A stretch of 64,000 bases of DNA from Trichocoleus sp. (lineage in GTDB: Bacteria > Cyanobacteriota > Cyanobacteriia > Elainellales > Elainellaceae): the NCBI GenBank assembly GCA_036702865.1, contig DATNQD010000059.1, forward strand, positions 434,001 to 498,000, in the 5' to 3' direction. Of this stretch, positions 35,641-45,022 are shown one piece after another. The notes below the pieces were generated by a model. It had not been told where the DNA came from. It did no database searches and saw only the letters and a program-made list of their open reading frames with translations. A program made the position numbers and the translations under genes. Each line of letters starts with the position of its first letter. The stretch's first letter is position 1.

Positions 35641-35671
35641 TTGAAAGCATTGCTGAACGGTCAATTATTTA

Positions 35672-35918
35672 CTATTTCAATTGCTTGTATTCATTTGGTT
35701 CAATGATCTTATTCACTTTGCGTTCTTCAGCATTGATGTAAATGTTTACCGCTAGATCACTCGTAACTTGCTCGTACTTTGTTTGAATCAAAGCCTGCAT
35801 TTGCCAAAATGTTGTTCACGTTGACAGTAGTATAGAACGGTAAAAGACCGTACTTAGACGTAACAATAATATTATGATTCGGAGTACCACTTTCGTTCAC
35901 ATCGACAGCATCAATCAT
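35672..35918 (-). pseudogene. Frameshifted small gene remnant
   Basis: On the minus strand an ATG at 35918 opens 53 codons reading MIDAVDVNESGTPNHNIIVT..., stopping at 35757. A second frame, opening at 35800 and stopping at 35672, reads MQALIQTKYEQVTSDLAVNI and on to NEYKQLK. The two frames overlap at about 35760-35800 and each looks protein-like, so they probably are one gene with a one-base shift in that stretch. I do not recognise the family. The alternative is two small overlapping genes. No gene-sized open frame covers this 310-base gap. Confidence 0.4.
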
Positions 35919-35954
35919 CGAAAGTTTCAGAAAAGTTTCAGAACTGAGTACTCA

Positions 35955-37052
35955 TCATTCCTTTAGGTCTGGGGTTGAGAGACTCAGGCAGAGCTGCACA
36001 TAATCTTCTTCTGCTTCACCCATTAAGTTAGAGAGCGTCAGTCCCAGGAGCCGAACGGGTTTGTGTTCAATTTCTGTTGTGCCTAAGAGTTCATCTGCCA
36101 ACTCCAGGATCAATCCCAGTTCCGTGATGGGCTGAGTCAGAGTTTTGCTGCGCGTTACCTGCTGATAATCGGCATACTTCACTTTCAAAGTCAGCGTTCG
36201 TCCTGCACTTTGTTTGGCATCCAATCGTGCTTTGAGGGTTTGAGCCACTGCCTCTAATGCAGCGAGGATAGAACGACGATCGCTCAAGTCCGGGTCATAG
36301 CTATTCTCAGCCCCGATTGATTTGCGGATACGGTTCGGTTGAACGGGTCGATCGTCTTGGGCTCTGGCAATCTTGTAGTAATAACGCCCCACTTTGCCAA
36401 ACTGCTGAACGAGATCGGTTTCTGACCATTGCTTTAGATCGGCTCCAGTGTTAATCCCCAACTGGTGCATCTTGGCAGCGGTGACTTCCCCTACTCCATA
36501 AAACTGCTCGATCGCTAACTGTTCAACAAAGGCAGTGGCAGCTTCAGGGGGAATTAAATACAATCCATTGGGTTTGTCCATGCCGGAGGCAATTTTAGCC
36601 AGAAATTTATTAATCGATACTCCCGCAGAAGCGGTTAGTCCCGTCTCTTCAGCAATGCACTGCTTAATTTCTTGAGCAATCAACGTCGCTGACGGTATCC
36701 CTCGTTTATTTTGAGTCACATCCAGATAGGCTTCATCCAGTGCCAGCGGTTCCACCCAATCGGTATATCGATAAAAAATCTCTCGGATCTGTTCTGAGAT
36801 CGATCGATACACCTCATATCGGGGTTTAACAAAGATGACAAAGGGACATTTTTGATAGGCAGTGCGAGACGGCATAGCAGAATAGATGCCATATTGCCGG
36901 GCTTCATAACTGGCAGCGGCGATCGCCCCTCGTTTGGCAGGAGAGCCTCCAACGACGAGTGGTTTGCCCCGGTAACTTGGCTCATCGCGTTGTTCTACCG
37001 AAGCAAAAAATGCATCCATGTCAATATGAATGATTTTTCGCACTGTGTTCAT
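35955..37052 (-). CDS. dinB: DNA polymerase IV
   Basis: The 365-aa Y-family polymerase performs lesion bypass. Catalytic acidic residues are Asp11 (HIDMDAFFASVE), Asp106 and Glu107 (LALDEAYLDVT). The helix-hairpin-helix thumb region (FYGVGEVTAAKMHQLGI) and the little-finger domain with PVRLLGLTLSNL follow. The C-terminus (about residues 350-365, with QLCLSLS) could bind the beta sliding clamp, although the motif is not the canonical QLxLF. No LexA-type site was recognised upstream. It follows the tRNA-Thr gene on the same strand. Confidence 0.95.
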   Translation of the reverse strand: MNTVRKIIHIDMDAFFASVEQRDEPSYRGKPLVVGGSPAKRGAIAAASYEARQYGIYSAMPSRTAYQKCPFVIFVKPRYEVYRSISEQIREIFYRYTDWVEPLALDEAYLDVTQNKRGIPSATLIAQEIKQCIAEETGLTASAGVSINKFLAKIASGMDKPNGLYLIPPEAATAFVEQLAIEQFYGVGEVTAAKMHQLGINTGADLKQWSETDLVQQFGKVGRYYYKIARAQDDRPVQPNRIRKSIGAENSYDPDLSDRRSILAALEAVAQTLKARLDAKQSAGRTLTLKVKYADYQQVTRSKTLTQPITELGLILELADELLGTTEIEHKPVRLLGLTLSNLMGEAEEDYVQLCLSLSTPDLKE

Positions 37053-37060
37053 AAGTTAAA

Positions 37061-37131
37061 GCCGGTGATGAGATTTGAACTCACGACCGCTCGATTACGA
37101 ATCGAGTGCTCTACCACTGAGCTACACCGGC
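37061..37131 (-). tRNA. tRNA-Thr (anticodon CGU)
   Basis: On the minus strand the 71-nt sequence folds as a cloverleaf. Acceptor arms are GCCGGTG and CACCGGC (7 bp), the D arm is GCTC/GAGC, the anticodon stem CTCGA/TCGAG carries the loop TTCGTAA, with anticodon CGT, and the T arm is GTGAG/CTCAT with loop TTCAAAT. The anticodon CGU reads the threonine codon ACG. No CCA end is encoded. It lies 8 bp from the start of dinB, unlinked to any other tRNA. Confidence 0.96.
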
Positions 37132-37180
37132 AAATGCTTTATCAGTATAGCAGGCAGATATCAGCAGTCGGTAGTCCATA

Positions 37181-38437
37181 TCAGAAATTGACCAGCATTA
37201 GCTGGATCGGGCTGCCTGCGGGGATTAGCGTTGCTCCAATCGGTACGATCGCCAAACCATTCGTTTGTGCCAGGTTAATCAAATTTCCGGAGTTTTGTGT
37301 CCCGCCTGCGACCTGAAACTCAAATTCTCCCTTGACTAAACTCACTTTGCCCCAAACATAGCTCTCGCGCTTGCCATCCGCTCGCAAATCCTGCGTTGCG
37401 CGTCCATTTACAAGGGTGGGCTGCCACCCTTCTGTAAGCCCTGATAGTTGCCGCAAAGCAGGCTGAACAAAGCGCCAAAAGCTGACCAATGCCGAAACCG
37501 GATTGCCCGGTAGGCCGAAGTAAAGCTTCGGGGCTCCATATTTCCTGCCTGCCTCTTGATCAAACACTGCCACCGTCAAAGGTTTTCCCGGTTTGACAGC
37601 AACCGATCGAATCTGGATTTCGGCTCCTAGGTCTGCCAGAATGCGATCGACATAATCATAATCGCCAACAGAAACGCCGCCGGAAGAAAGCACCATATCT
37701 GCTTGATTAATTGCTTGGGCGGTCGCTGCTTTCAGAGCTTCAGGCTGATCTGGCACAATTCCCAAACAAAGCGGTTCGGCTCCTGTTTGAGCCACCAACG
37801 CCGCCAGCGCATACTGATTAGAATCAATAATTTGTCCAGGTTGGAGCGGGCGATCGGGGGAAACCAGTTCGCTGCCTGTTGAGAGAATGGCGACTTGGGG
37901 ACGACGATACACTGCAACCTGAGTACATTGAGCCGTTGCCAGCACTGCAATATCTGGAGCCGAGAGGCGAATTCCGGCGGTCAGTAATTCATTCCCTGCC
38001 TGATAGAACGCTGCCCGCCGCCGCACAAATGCCTGAGGCTTAGGAGCAGAGAGAATCGTAACCTGATTGCCCGATCGCTGGGTCTCTTCCTGAATCACGA
38101 TCGTATCTGCTCCTGGCGGCAGCATTGAGCCTGTGAGAATTCGGGCTGCTTGCCCCGACTGAACCCACTTCTGCGGCTGATAGCCTGCCGGGATCTCTTC
38201 AATGATTTCTAGTGTCACAGGCTGCTCTGCATGACAGTCTGCGACATCAGCGTAGCGAACCGCATATCCATCCATTGCCGAGTTATCCCAATAAGGAAAA
38301 TCCTGATTTCCGGTAACAGGTGCGGCTAAAATTCGCCCAACTGCATCTTGCAGATTAACCATTTCTCGATCGCGCTTTGAGTCGAGCGGTTGCACTAGAC
38401 TTAAGATTAGAGATTCAGCTTCTTGGGCAGATAACAT
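37181..38437 (-). CDS. moeA: Molybdopterin molybdotransferase MoeA
   Basis: The protein of about 418 aa inserts molybdenum into molybdopterin. It has the N-terminal LQDAVGRILAAPV, DNSAMDGYAVR and ILTGSMLPPGADTIV elements, the domain III motifs STGSELV, DSNQYALAAL and SSGGVSVGDYDYV, and LPGNPVSALVSF. I take the ATG at 38437 (MLSAQEAESLI), because GAAGG lies just upstream as a ribosome-binding site; a TTG further upstream would add five residues. moaB is elsewhere in this window but not linked. MoCo is needed for nitrate reductase, in line with the nitrogen theme of the amt region. Confidence 0.94.
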   Translation of the reverse strand: MLSAQEAESLILSLVQPLDSKRDREMVNLQDAVGRILAAPVTGNQDFPYWDNSAMDGYAVRYADVADCHAEQPVTLEIIEEIPAGYQPQKWVQSGQAARILTGSMLPPGADTIVIQEETQRSGNQVTILSAPKPQAFVRRRAAFYQAGNELLTAGIRLSAPDIAVLATAQCTQVAVYRRPQVAILSTGSELVSPDRPLQPGQIIDSNQYALAALVAQTGAEPLCLGIVPDQPEALKAATAQAINQADMVLSSGGVSVGDYDYVDRILADLGAEIQIRSVAVKPGKPLTVAVFDQEAGRKYGAPKLYFGLPGNPVSALVSFWRFVQPALRQLSGLTEGWQPTLVNGRATQDLRADGKRESYVWGKVSLVKGEFEFQVAGGTQNSGNLINLAQTNGLAIVPIGATLIPAGSPIQLMLVNF

Positions 38438-38465
38438 AATACCTTCAGACAAAATAATGATTCGG

Positions 38466-38493
38466 CTACTGTCAATTTACTACTGTCAATCTA
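38466..38493. repeat. Imperfect 14-bp tandem repeat near moeA start
   Basis: CTACTGTCAATTTA (38466-38479) is followed by CTACTGTCAATCTA (38480-38493), with one mismatch. The pair is 29 bp upstream of the moeA start. Confidence 0.7.
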
Positions 38494-38722
38494 TTTTGTC
38501 GGCTGCCTTTTGGTTCTGCTAAAGCCAGTTGTGTCGTGTTTGTATGGACTCGTTGCTGCTCTAAGCAGTCACTGAGCAATTGGCAATTAAACTTGGGAGA
38601 GAGGTAAATTAAATTGCGATACGCTACCATCGATTCCTTGAAATCCTTGTAAAGCAACTCCCTCCTGCTCTGTAGCTCCTCTCATTTCATTTATTCTGCT
38701 TGCCTCAACACTCCATTGTTCT

Positions 38723-41700
38723 ATGTTAAATCGTTTGAAAATTGGTACTCGGATTGGGGGAGGATTTGCGCTAGGGTTGGCAATTTTGACGACGCTGGGA
38801 ATTGTGGCTTACCAAGCCACTGCGAACCTAATTGAAAACTCAGCCCTGCAATCGCACACCTATCAAGTATTGGGGCAGATTAGCGAACTGAACAGGCAGT
38901 TAGCGAACGCAGAAACAGGACAACGGGGCTATATCATCACGGGGCAATCCAAATATTTGACACCCTACAGCAGCGCCCTCCAGCAGATTGATCAAAATTT
39001 TCAATCACTGCAAACTCTGACAGCAGATAACCCAAATCAGCAGCGTCGATTACAGGATTTGCAGCCACCTCTTGAGGCGAGGTTAAACAGACTGCGGGAA
39101 GGCATCAGGCTCCGAGACGAGGGAGGGATTGAGGCGGCGAGTGGCTTTGTGCTGTCGGATAAGGGACGACAGTTGATGGAGCAGATTCGCACAATTACCG
39201 GGGAGATGGAAAATGAGGAGCGTCGTCTATTGCAGCAACGAACCCAAAAAGCTCAGATTGCGGCAAGACAAACGATAGACACGATCGTCTATGGAATTCC
39301 CGCTTCTTTTATCATCCTTTCGCTACTGGGGTTCTGGCTGTCTCGCAATATTTCCCAACCACTGCGCCGACTTTCAGCGACTGCCGAGCGAATTGCCGAT
39401 GGAGATTTGTCAGTCCGATTGCCTCAGAGCAACGCTCGCGACGAGACGGGTGTGCTAACGCGCACGTTTAATCAAATGGTGGTCAACCTGCGTGATACCA
39501 TCCAAAAAAATGAAAACCAGCGCTGGCTGAAGTCCAATCTTGTCGATCTGTCTCAATTACTTCAGGGACAGCGAAACCCTGAGCGGGTGGCTCATTTAGC
39601 TCTGACCCGTATTGTCTCTCTGGTTAATGCTCAACAGGGAGTTTTTTATGTGCTCGATTCCACGATAGAACCTGCGGTGTTGCGGCTATTGAGCAGCTAT
39701 GCCTATCAAGAGCGCAAAAATCTGGCGAACCAGTTTCGCTTGGGGGAAGGATTAGTCGGGCAATGTGCGCTAGAGAAGCAGCGAATCTTACTGACGAATG
39801 TGCCAGGAGATTATATTCGCATCAGTTCTGGTTTAGGTGAAGCTCTTCCCTTAAATATTGTGGTGTTGCCGCTTTTATTTGAGTCTGAAGTGAAAGGCGT
39901 CATGGAACTCGCTTCTTTAGAGCGATTTAGTGAATTGCAGCTAACCCTAGTGGAAGAAGCCAGCAGCTCGATCGGCGTGATGCTCAATGCGATCGATGCT
40001 GACACTCAAACACAGAATCTGCTAGAGCAGTCCCAACAGTTAGCTGAAGAACTCCGCAACCAGCAAGAAGAATTGCTGCAAAGCAATCAACTTTTAGAAG
40101 AAAAGACGCAATCCTTGCAAGAATCTGAGTTTGTTTTGCAACAGCAGCAGGAAGAATTGCAGCAGTCTAATGAAGAATTGCAGCAACTCAATGAAGAACT
40201 TGAAGAGAAAGCAGAGTTATTAGAGTCGCAGAAGCAGCAGGTTGAACGAAAGAACCAGGAAATTGAACGAGCAAGACAAGCATTAGAAGAACAGGCAAGA
40301 CAACTGGCACTGTCATCAAAATACAAGTCTGAGTTTCTGGCGAATATGTCGCATGAACTGCGAACACCGCTCAACAGTTTACTCATTTTGGCAAAGTTGT
40401 TGAGTGAGAATGGCGAAGGTAATTTAACCGAAAAACAAGTTGAATATAGCCGCACAATTCACTCTTCTGGTGTTGATTTGCTGTCGTTGATCAATGACAT
40501 TTTGGATCTGGCAAAAATTGAGTCAGGCACGATGTCGATCGAGGTTCAAGCGGTGTTACTCAGCACCCTACAGATGGATCTGCAACGAACCTTTCAGCCG
40601 ATCGCACTCACCAAGGGCTTACATTTTGCGATCGAGCTAGATGATCAACTGCCAGCCACGATTACCACCGATCCAAAACGCCTGCAACAGATTCTAAAAA
40701 ACCTACTTTCCAATGCCATTAAGTTCACTGACAAAGGTAGCGTCACTGTTCACATTCAAAGAGCTGCTGGACAGCAAATTGCTTTTATTATCAACGATAC
40801 GGGAATTGGCATTCCCCTCGAAAAACAGCAAATTATTTTTGAAGCTTTTCAGCAAGCAGATGGCACGACCAGTCGTAAATATGGTGGCACAGGTTTAGGC
40901 TTGTCTATTAGCTTAGAACTGGCTCGCTTGCTAGGGGGAACGATCGCGATTGTTAGCCAACCCAACCAGGGCAGCAAGTTTACGCTCTATCTACCTGAAC
41001 AACCTTCGGAAACTGTCCTAGCTCAAGCTGCCTCAGGCGGGACTTCCAGTTTTAGATCAGAAATTCGTGAAGTGAGCCAATTGCAACCATTCTTTGAGCC
41101 AGAGATTCTTCCGGTTCGATCGCTCGATTCTCTGCCAAATGACATCGAAGACGATCGGGCTCATTTACCGCCCGGTTCAAAGATTTTGCTGGTGATTGAG
41201 GATGACATTAACTTTGCTCGCATTCTGCTGGAGATGGCAAGACGGCAAGGCTTTAAAGTGCTGGTTGCCCTGCAAGGACAGGCGGGTTTGGTGCTGGCAC
41301 AGCAGTTTATCCCTGATGCAATTACGCTTGACCTCCACTTACCAGATATCGAAGGCTGGCTTGTGTTAGAGCAGCTCAAGCGCGACCCGGCAACTCGTCA
41401 TATTCCCATTCATGTCATGACAGTGGACGATCGGCAGGCGCGAGAGTTTCAAATGGGAGCCATTGCTCATATCCAGAAGCCAGTTTCACCCGAAGTGCTG
41501 ACCCAAACCCTGACCGGAATCAAGCAATTTGTGGAGCGTCAGGTGAAGCGGTTAATGGTGATTGAAGATGACCCAGTACAGGCAAACAGCATTATTGAAC
41601 TGATTGGGGGAGAAGATGTCGAGAGTGTTGCGGTAAATACCGGAACAGCAGCGCTGCAAATTCTCAAATCTCAGCCCTTTGACTGTGTCGTGCTCGATCT

Positions 41701-42349
41701 GGGCTTACCCGACATGAATGGATTTGAATTGATTGAACAGATCAAACAGCAACCCAATCTTGCCGCGTTACCCATTATTGTCTATACCGGAAAAGAGCTA
41801 ACTGAAGCGGAAGAAACCCGACTGAAGCGGCTGGCAGAAACAATCATCGTCAAAGATGTCCGATCGCCCGAACGCTTGCTGGATGAAACGGCTCTGTTTT
41901 TGCATCGGGTACAGGCAAATCTGCCGCAGGCAAAACGTCAGATGTTAGAACAATTCCAGCAAACAGACCCCACATTAGCCGGAAAGAAAATCTTGATTGT
42001 GGATGATGATGTTCGTAATATTTTTGCATTAACCAGTTTATTAGAGCAGCATCAAATGGAAATTCTGTTTGCCGAAAATGGTAGAACGGGGATTGAAACG
42101 CTGCAAGCAAATCCTGATGTGGCTCTGGTATTGATGGATGTGATGATGCCAGAACTGGATGGATACGAAACCACGCAGCTCATTCGCCAACAGGAAGCGT
42201 TTCGGTCGCTGCCGATTATTGCGCTAACTGCAAAAGCAATGCAGGGCGATCGAGAAAAGTGCATTGAGGCAGGCGCATCTGACTACATTACTAAGCCAGT
42301 AGATACAGAACAGCTCCTATCGCTCTTGCGCCTCTGGCTATACCGTTGA
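38723..42349 (+). CDS. Hybrid sensor histidine kinase, CHASE3-HAMP-GAF-HisKA-HATPase-REC-REC-REC
   Basis: The 1208-aa protein is a multi-domain phosphorelay hub. In order: TM helix (about 10-32), CHASE3 periplasmic sensor (about 33-185, with [17 protein letters not shown]), second TM (about 188-208), HAMP (about 209-262), GAF (about 285-425), coiled coil (430-530, rich in [13 protein letters not shown]), HisKA with the phosphorylatable His544 ([12 protein letters not shown]), the ATPase domain, then three receivers. The receiver aspartates are D870 ([10 protein letters not shown]), D992 ([10 protein letters not shown]) and D1139 ([10 protein letters not shown]). The three receivers allow several outputs. 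CheR and CheB genes follow, so the signalling unit probably includes methylation, in the style of chemosensory-like pathways. Confidence 0.93.
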   Translation: MLNRLKIGTRIGGGFALGLAILTTLGIVAYQATANLIENSALQSHTYQVLGQISELNRQLANAETGQRGYIITGQSKYLTPYSSALQQIDQNFQSLQTLTADNPNQQRRLQDLQPPLEARLNRLREGIRLRDEGGIEAASGFVLSDKGRQLMEQIRTITGEMENEERRLLQQRTQKAQIAARQTIDTIVYGIPASFIILSLLGFWLSRNISQPLRRLSATAERIADGDLSVRLPQSNARDETGVLTRTFNQMVVNLRDTIQKNENQRWLKSNLVDLSQLLQGQRNPERVAHLALTRIVSLVNAQQGVFYVLDSTIEPAVLRLLSSYAYQERKNLANQFRLGEGLVGQCALEKQRILLTNVPGDYIRISSGLGEALPLNIVVLPLLFESEVKGVMELASLERFSELQLTLVEEASSSIGVMLNAIDADTQTQNLLEQSQQLAEELRNQQEELLQSNQLLEEKTQSLQESEFVLQQQQEELQQSNEELQQLNEELEEKAELLESQKQQVERKNQEIERARQALEEQARQLALSSKYKSEFLANMSHELRTPLNSLLILAKLLSENGEGNLTEKQVEYSRTIHSSGVDLLSLINDILDLAKIESGTMSIEVQAVLLSTLQMDLQRTFQPIALTKGLHFAIELDDQLPATITTDPKRLQQILKNLLSNAIKFTDKGSVTVHIQRAAGQQIAFIINDTGIGIPLEKQQIIFEAFQQADGTTSRKYGGTGLGLSISLELARLLGGTIAIVSQPNQGSKFTLYLPEQPSETVLAQAASGGTSSFRSEIREVSQLQPFFEPEILPVRSLDSLPNDIEDDRAHLPPGSKILLVIEDDINFARILLEMARRQGFKVLVALQGQAGLVLAQQFIPDAITLDLHLPDIEGWLVLEQLKRDPATRHIPIHVMTVDDRQAREFQMGAIAHIQKPVSPEVLTQTLTGIKQFVERQVKRLMVIEDDPVQANSIIELIGGEDVESVAVNTGTAALQILKSQPFDCVVLDLGLPDMNGFELIEQIKQQPNLAALPIIVYTGKELTEAEETRLKRLAETIIVKDVRSPERLLDETALFLHRVQANLPQAKRQMLEQFQQTDPTLAGKKILIVDDDVRNIFALTSLLEQHQMEILFAENGRTGIETLQANPDVALVLMDVMMPELDGYETTQLIRQQEAFRSLPIIALTAKAMQGDREKCIEAGASDYITKPVDTEQLLSLLRLWLYR

Positions 42350-42469
42350 TGATATGTTTGTGTTCAAACCTACCTTTTGGCAAGCCAAAAATCATCTTCC
42401 TGAGATATGAACGCTGATGCAAATTCAGGAACACTAATAGTTGAAGATTTTTATTGATTCGAGAGTTCC

Positions 42470-43303
42470 ATGGTTGCGGTTAGAACGATAAATCCAGAAG
42501 ACATAGAAATTCAGTTGCTGGCTGAAGGCTTGTACCGTCTCTATGGTCATGATTTCCGCAACTATGCTCCTGCTTCACTGAAGCGGCGAATTTATCACTT
42601 TTTGCAAACTGAGGAATTGTTGAGCATTTCGGCTTTACAGGAACGTATTCTTTACGATCGCTCCTGTGTCGATCGGCTGCTGCTGGGGCTAACGGTGAAT
42701 ACAACAGCAATGTTCCGCGATCCCAGTTTTTATGTTGCTTTCCGAGAGCAGGTGGTTCCCATTCTCCGCACCTATCCCTTCATTCGGATCTGGCACGCAG
42801 GATGCTCTACTGGGCAGGAAGTGTATTCAATGGCAATTTTGCTGCAAGAGGCGGGCGTGTATCATCGTTGCCGAATTTATGCGACAGACGCAAACGAAAA
42901 GGTTTTACAAGCAGCAAGAAGCGGTATTTATCCTCTCAAACAGATGCAGGAATATACACAGCTTTATCTCAAAGCCGGAGGACAACGATCGTTTTCGGAA
43001 TATTACACGGCGAGTCATGGGAGTGCTGTTTTGCGTTCTTCGCTACGAGACCATGTCGTGTTTGGCCAGCACAATTTAGTGACCGATCGATCGTTTAATG
43101 AATTTAATTTAATTTTGTGTCGAAACGTACTAATTTACTTCAATCAGACACTTCAAAATCAAGTTCATAAGCTGTTCTATGAAAGCCTTTGTAAATTTGG
43201 CATTTTAGTTTTAGGCAGGCAAGAAACCATTCGATTTACCCACTACGAAAGGCATTATGAAGAACTGGTGAAAGCAGAAAAGATCTATCGGAGGCGCGAC
43301 TAG
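42470..43303 (+). CDS. CheR-type protein-glutamate O-methyltransferase
   Basis: The 277-aa protein is a CheR methyltransferase that uses SAM. It has the N-terminal helical domain (KRRIYHFLQTEE), the SAM-binding HAGCSTGQEVYSMAILL at about residue 107, DANEKVLQAARSGIYPL and the catalytic-region LCRNVLIYFNQTLQNQVH. It methylates glutamates in a receptor or an analogous protein. It lies between the hybrid kinase and CheB, and its stop TAG overlaps the CheB GTG by one base, so these are cotranscribed and translationally coupled. No chemoreceptor or CheA/CheW gene is in the window. Confidence 0.92.
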   Translation: MVAVRTINPEDIEIQLLAEGLYRLYGHDFRNYAPASLKRRIYHFLQTEELLSISALQERILYDRSCVDRLLLGLTVNTTAMFRDPSFYVAFREQVVPILRTYPFIRIWHAGCSTGQEVYSMAILLQEAGVYHRCRIYATDANEKVLQAARSGIYPLKQMQEYTQLYLKAGGQRSFSEYYTASHGSAVLRSSLRDHVVFGQHNLVTDRSFNEFNLILCRNVLIYFNQTLQNQVHKLFYESLCKFGILVLGRQETIRFTHYERHYEELVKAEKIYRRRD

Positions 43304-43875
43304 TGGCGTTTGAACTGGTGGCGATCGGTACATCACTGGGGGGGCTGACTGCCCTAAAAACAATCCTGAAAGATTTGCCCGCAGGGTTTGCTGCCGCAAT
43401 TGCGATCGTGCAGCACCGCCACAAAGAATCAGACTACAGCTTATGTGCCTTTCTGCAACAGTTTACGGTGTTGCCCGTGTACGAAGTGGAGGATAAGCAG
43501 CGCATTCTCCCCGGACATATTTACATGGCTCCGGCAGATTACCATTTGATAGTTGAATCTGGCTATTTCTCGCTCTCCATTGATGACCCCGTTTCCTACG
43601 CGCGTCCTTCGATTGATGTCTTGATGGAAACAGCAGCGGATGCTTATGCAGAACAGGCGATCGGGGTAATTTTAACGGGTGCAAATCAAGACGGCGCCCA
43701 AGGACTATTTGCACTCAAAGCAAGAGGAGGAGTGACGATCGTTCAACAGCCTGAGACGGCGGAAAGCCCTGTTATGCCCAGTGCTGCCATTGCTGGGGTT
43801 GCAGTCGATCGAATTTTGCCACTCTCGCTGATCGGAGGCTATTTAGCAGATTTAGTCGGTAGTAGCAGGGAATAG
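43303..43875 (+). CDS. Stand-alone CheB methylesterase domain
   Basis: The 190-aa protein contains only the CheB catalytic domain, without the usual N-terminal receiver. The catalytic triad is probably Ser11 (GTSLGGLTA), His38 (VQHRHKE) and Asp130 (TGANQDGAQG). The start GTG at 43303 overlaps the CheR stop. CheB removes methyl groups (or amides) from glutamate side chains. Lacking its own receiver, it may be regulated by the hybrid kinase through binding rather than by phosphorylation; that is inference. The pair CheR/CheB beside a CHASE3-GAF kinase occurs in other bacteria too. Confidence 0.9.
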   Translation: MAFELVAIGTSLGGLTALKTILKDLPAGFAAAIAIVQHRHKESDYSLCAFLQQFTVLPVYEVEDKQRILPGHIYMAPADYHLIVESGYFSLSIDDPVSYARPSIDVLMETAADAYAEQAIGVILTGANQDGAQGLFALKARGGVTIVQQPETAESPVMPSAAIAGVAVDRILPLSLIGGYLADLVGSSRE

Positions 43876-43878
43876 GAA

Positions 43879-44463
43879 TCAGGCGTCAGGACTCCCTGCG
43901 GTCAGAATTTGGCGAGTGGTGAGGGCAAGGTTGCTAAATTGGGGAGAGTGGATGCGATCGGTGCTGCTAGAGAATTTACTTTCTTTGTAGCCGGATTCTG
44001 TCAGTTCCAGGATCAATACTGTATTTTGCTGCGGGTCGATGATCCAATATTCGGGAATGGCTCGATCTTGATACTGCGATCGTTTGGCAATGTAATCTCG
44101 ATCGCGCTGAAGCTCTCCAGGGCTGACAATTTCAATCACCAGGGCAGGCGGAGCCATGAACAATCGTAGGGTATTGCGTCGCCGTAGTTGTTCGATGTGC
44201 TCGTCTTGAATAATTGTCAGATCAGGATATCGGTTGCGCGGTTCGCCTCTCACTTCAAGTTCTAGCCCATGCCCTCGAAGCCTGCGATGCCCAACTAGGG
44301 GTAGGAACACTGAAAATAAAAAATTTGCAATTTCAATGTTCAACCCTGATTCTGGCGGCACTTCAACCAATTCCCCGTTAAATAGTTCATACAGATTTTC
44401 TGTCCCATCGTCGTAGGACAAATATTCCTCAAAACTCTGGAATCGCTGTTTCGCCTGAATCAT
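43879..44463 (-). CDS. Uma2 family restriction-endonuclease-fold protein (DUF820)
   Basis: The 194-aa protein belongs to the Uma2/DUF820 family, hugely expanded in cyanobacteria. The PD-(D/E)xK-like core is visible as RYPDLTIIQDE, PALVIEIVSPGELQRDRDYIAKRSQYQDRAIPEYWIIDP (the E and the K/Q lie in this span) and the strand NTVLILEL. Family proteins are thought to be endonuclease-fold proteins of unknown target. The N-terminal FEEYLSYDDGTENLYELFNGELVEVPP matches the family. It converges tail to tail on cheB. Confidence 0.9.
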   Translation of the reverse strand: MIQAKQRFQSFEEYLSYDDGTENLYELFNGELVEVPPESGLNIEIANFLFSVFLPLVGHRRLRGHGLELEVRGEPRNRYPDLTIIQDEHIEQLRRRNTLRLFMAPPALVIEIVSPGELQRDRDYIAKRSQYQDRAIPEYWIIDPQQNTVLILELTESGYKESKFSSSTDRIHSPQFSNLALTTRQILTAGSPDA

Positions 44464-45022
44464 GCTGGGTCACTCGCGTCACTCGATCGCCGCCTCGTTG
44501 CTTTCATTCTAGAGGCTCTGACTTGAATCAAAATTAAGGATTGGGCAAGCTGAGAATTTAGCAAGCAAACTGATTCGATCGCATTCAGCAATAGCGTTGA
44601 GCTAATTTGTGTTGCAACAGCAGTGCTGCGTGAGGTCATCATTACTCCAGCAAAAGCTGCCAGTATTGAAGCCAGCACAAACACCGTCATTTTCATCTGA
44701 ACAACGCTGATGTCCATTCAGATGAGCGTTCTCACTCGTCCCACAAGGGATTTAATTCATGCTCCAGAGCAAGTTCATTTTGACCAGAAAACACCTATCA
44801 AAAGACATAAATTTAGATACAACAAAAACTTAAAGTCGTTCCCGAACTGCTTCATCGGTTTCAATCTGCTTCCTGCCCTCAGTCCCTCTCTGCGATCGCC
44901 TTGTCCCTCAGCCCCTTATCTTGCCTGTCTTGCATCGTCCTTATTCTCTCTTTCCCCTGACATGGCAACTTACATGGCAAAATTTTAGATAACGTGAAGA
45001 AAGCGTAACTCGTAGATTCCCA
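44464..45022. other. Intergenic region with permease relic, upstream of valS
   Basis: The 560-base region holds an in-frame remnant on the minus strand (44560-44717) that I identify as part of an RbsC-type sugar permease, and otherwise no gene. The valS promoter must be in the right half. Confidence 0.4.
44557..44717 (-). pseudogene. Relic of an RbsC-type sugar ABC permease
   Basis: A minus-strand frame from the ATG at 44717 (preceded at once by a stop) reads MDISVVQMKMTVFVLASILA and continues to NAIESV. It aligns without gaps over about 48 residues with the conserved part of E. coli RbsC (GINVNKIKIIVYSLCGLLAS, then the ARLSSAQPTAGTG-type loop to the LDAIAAV end), matching at several hydrophobic and glycine positions. 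The sequence then loses all similarity. No other part of a permease or a binding protein is present. This is best read as a fragment left by gene decay. The alignment was done from memory. Confidence 0.5.

Noticed and set aside
44710-44988. 92-codon plus-strand frame upstream of valS
   Set aside because: It reads through the promoter side of valS, has no recognisable family and its composition is like non-coding DNA.
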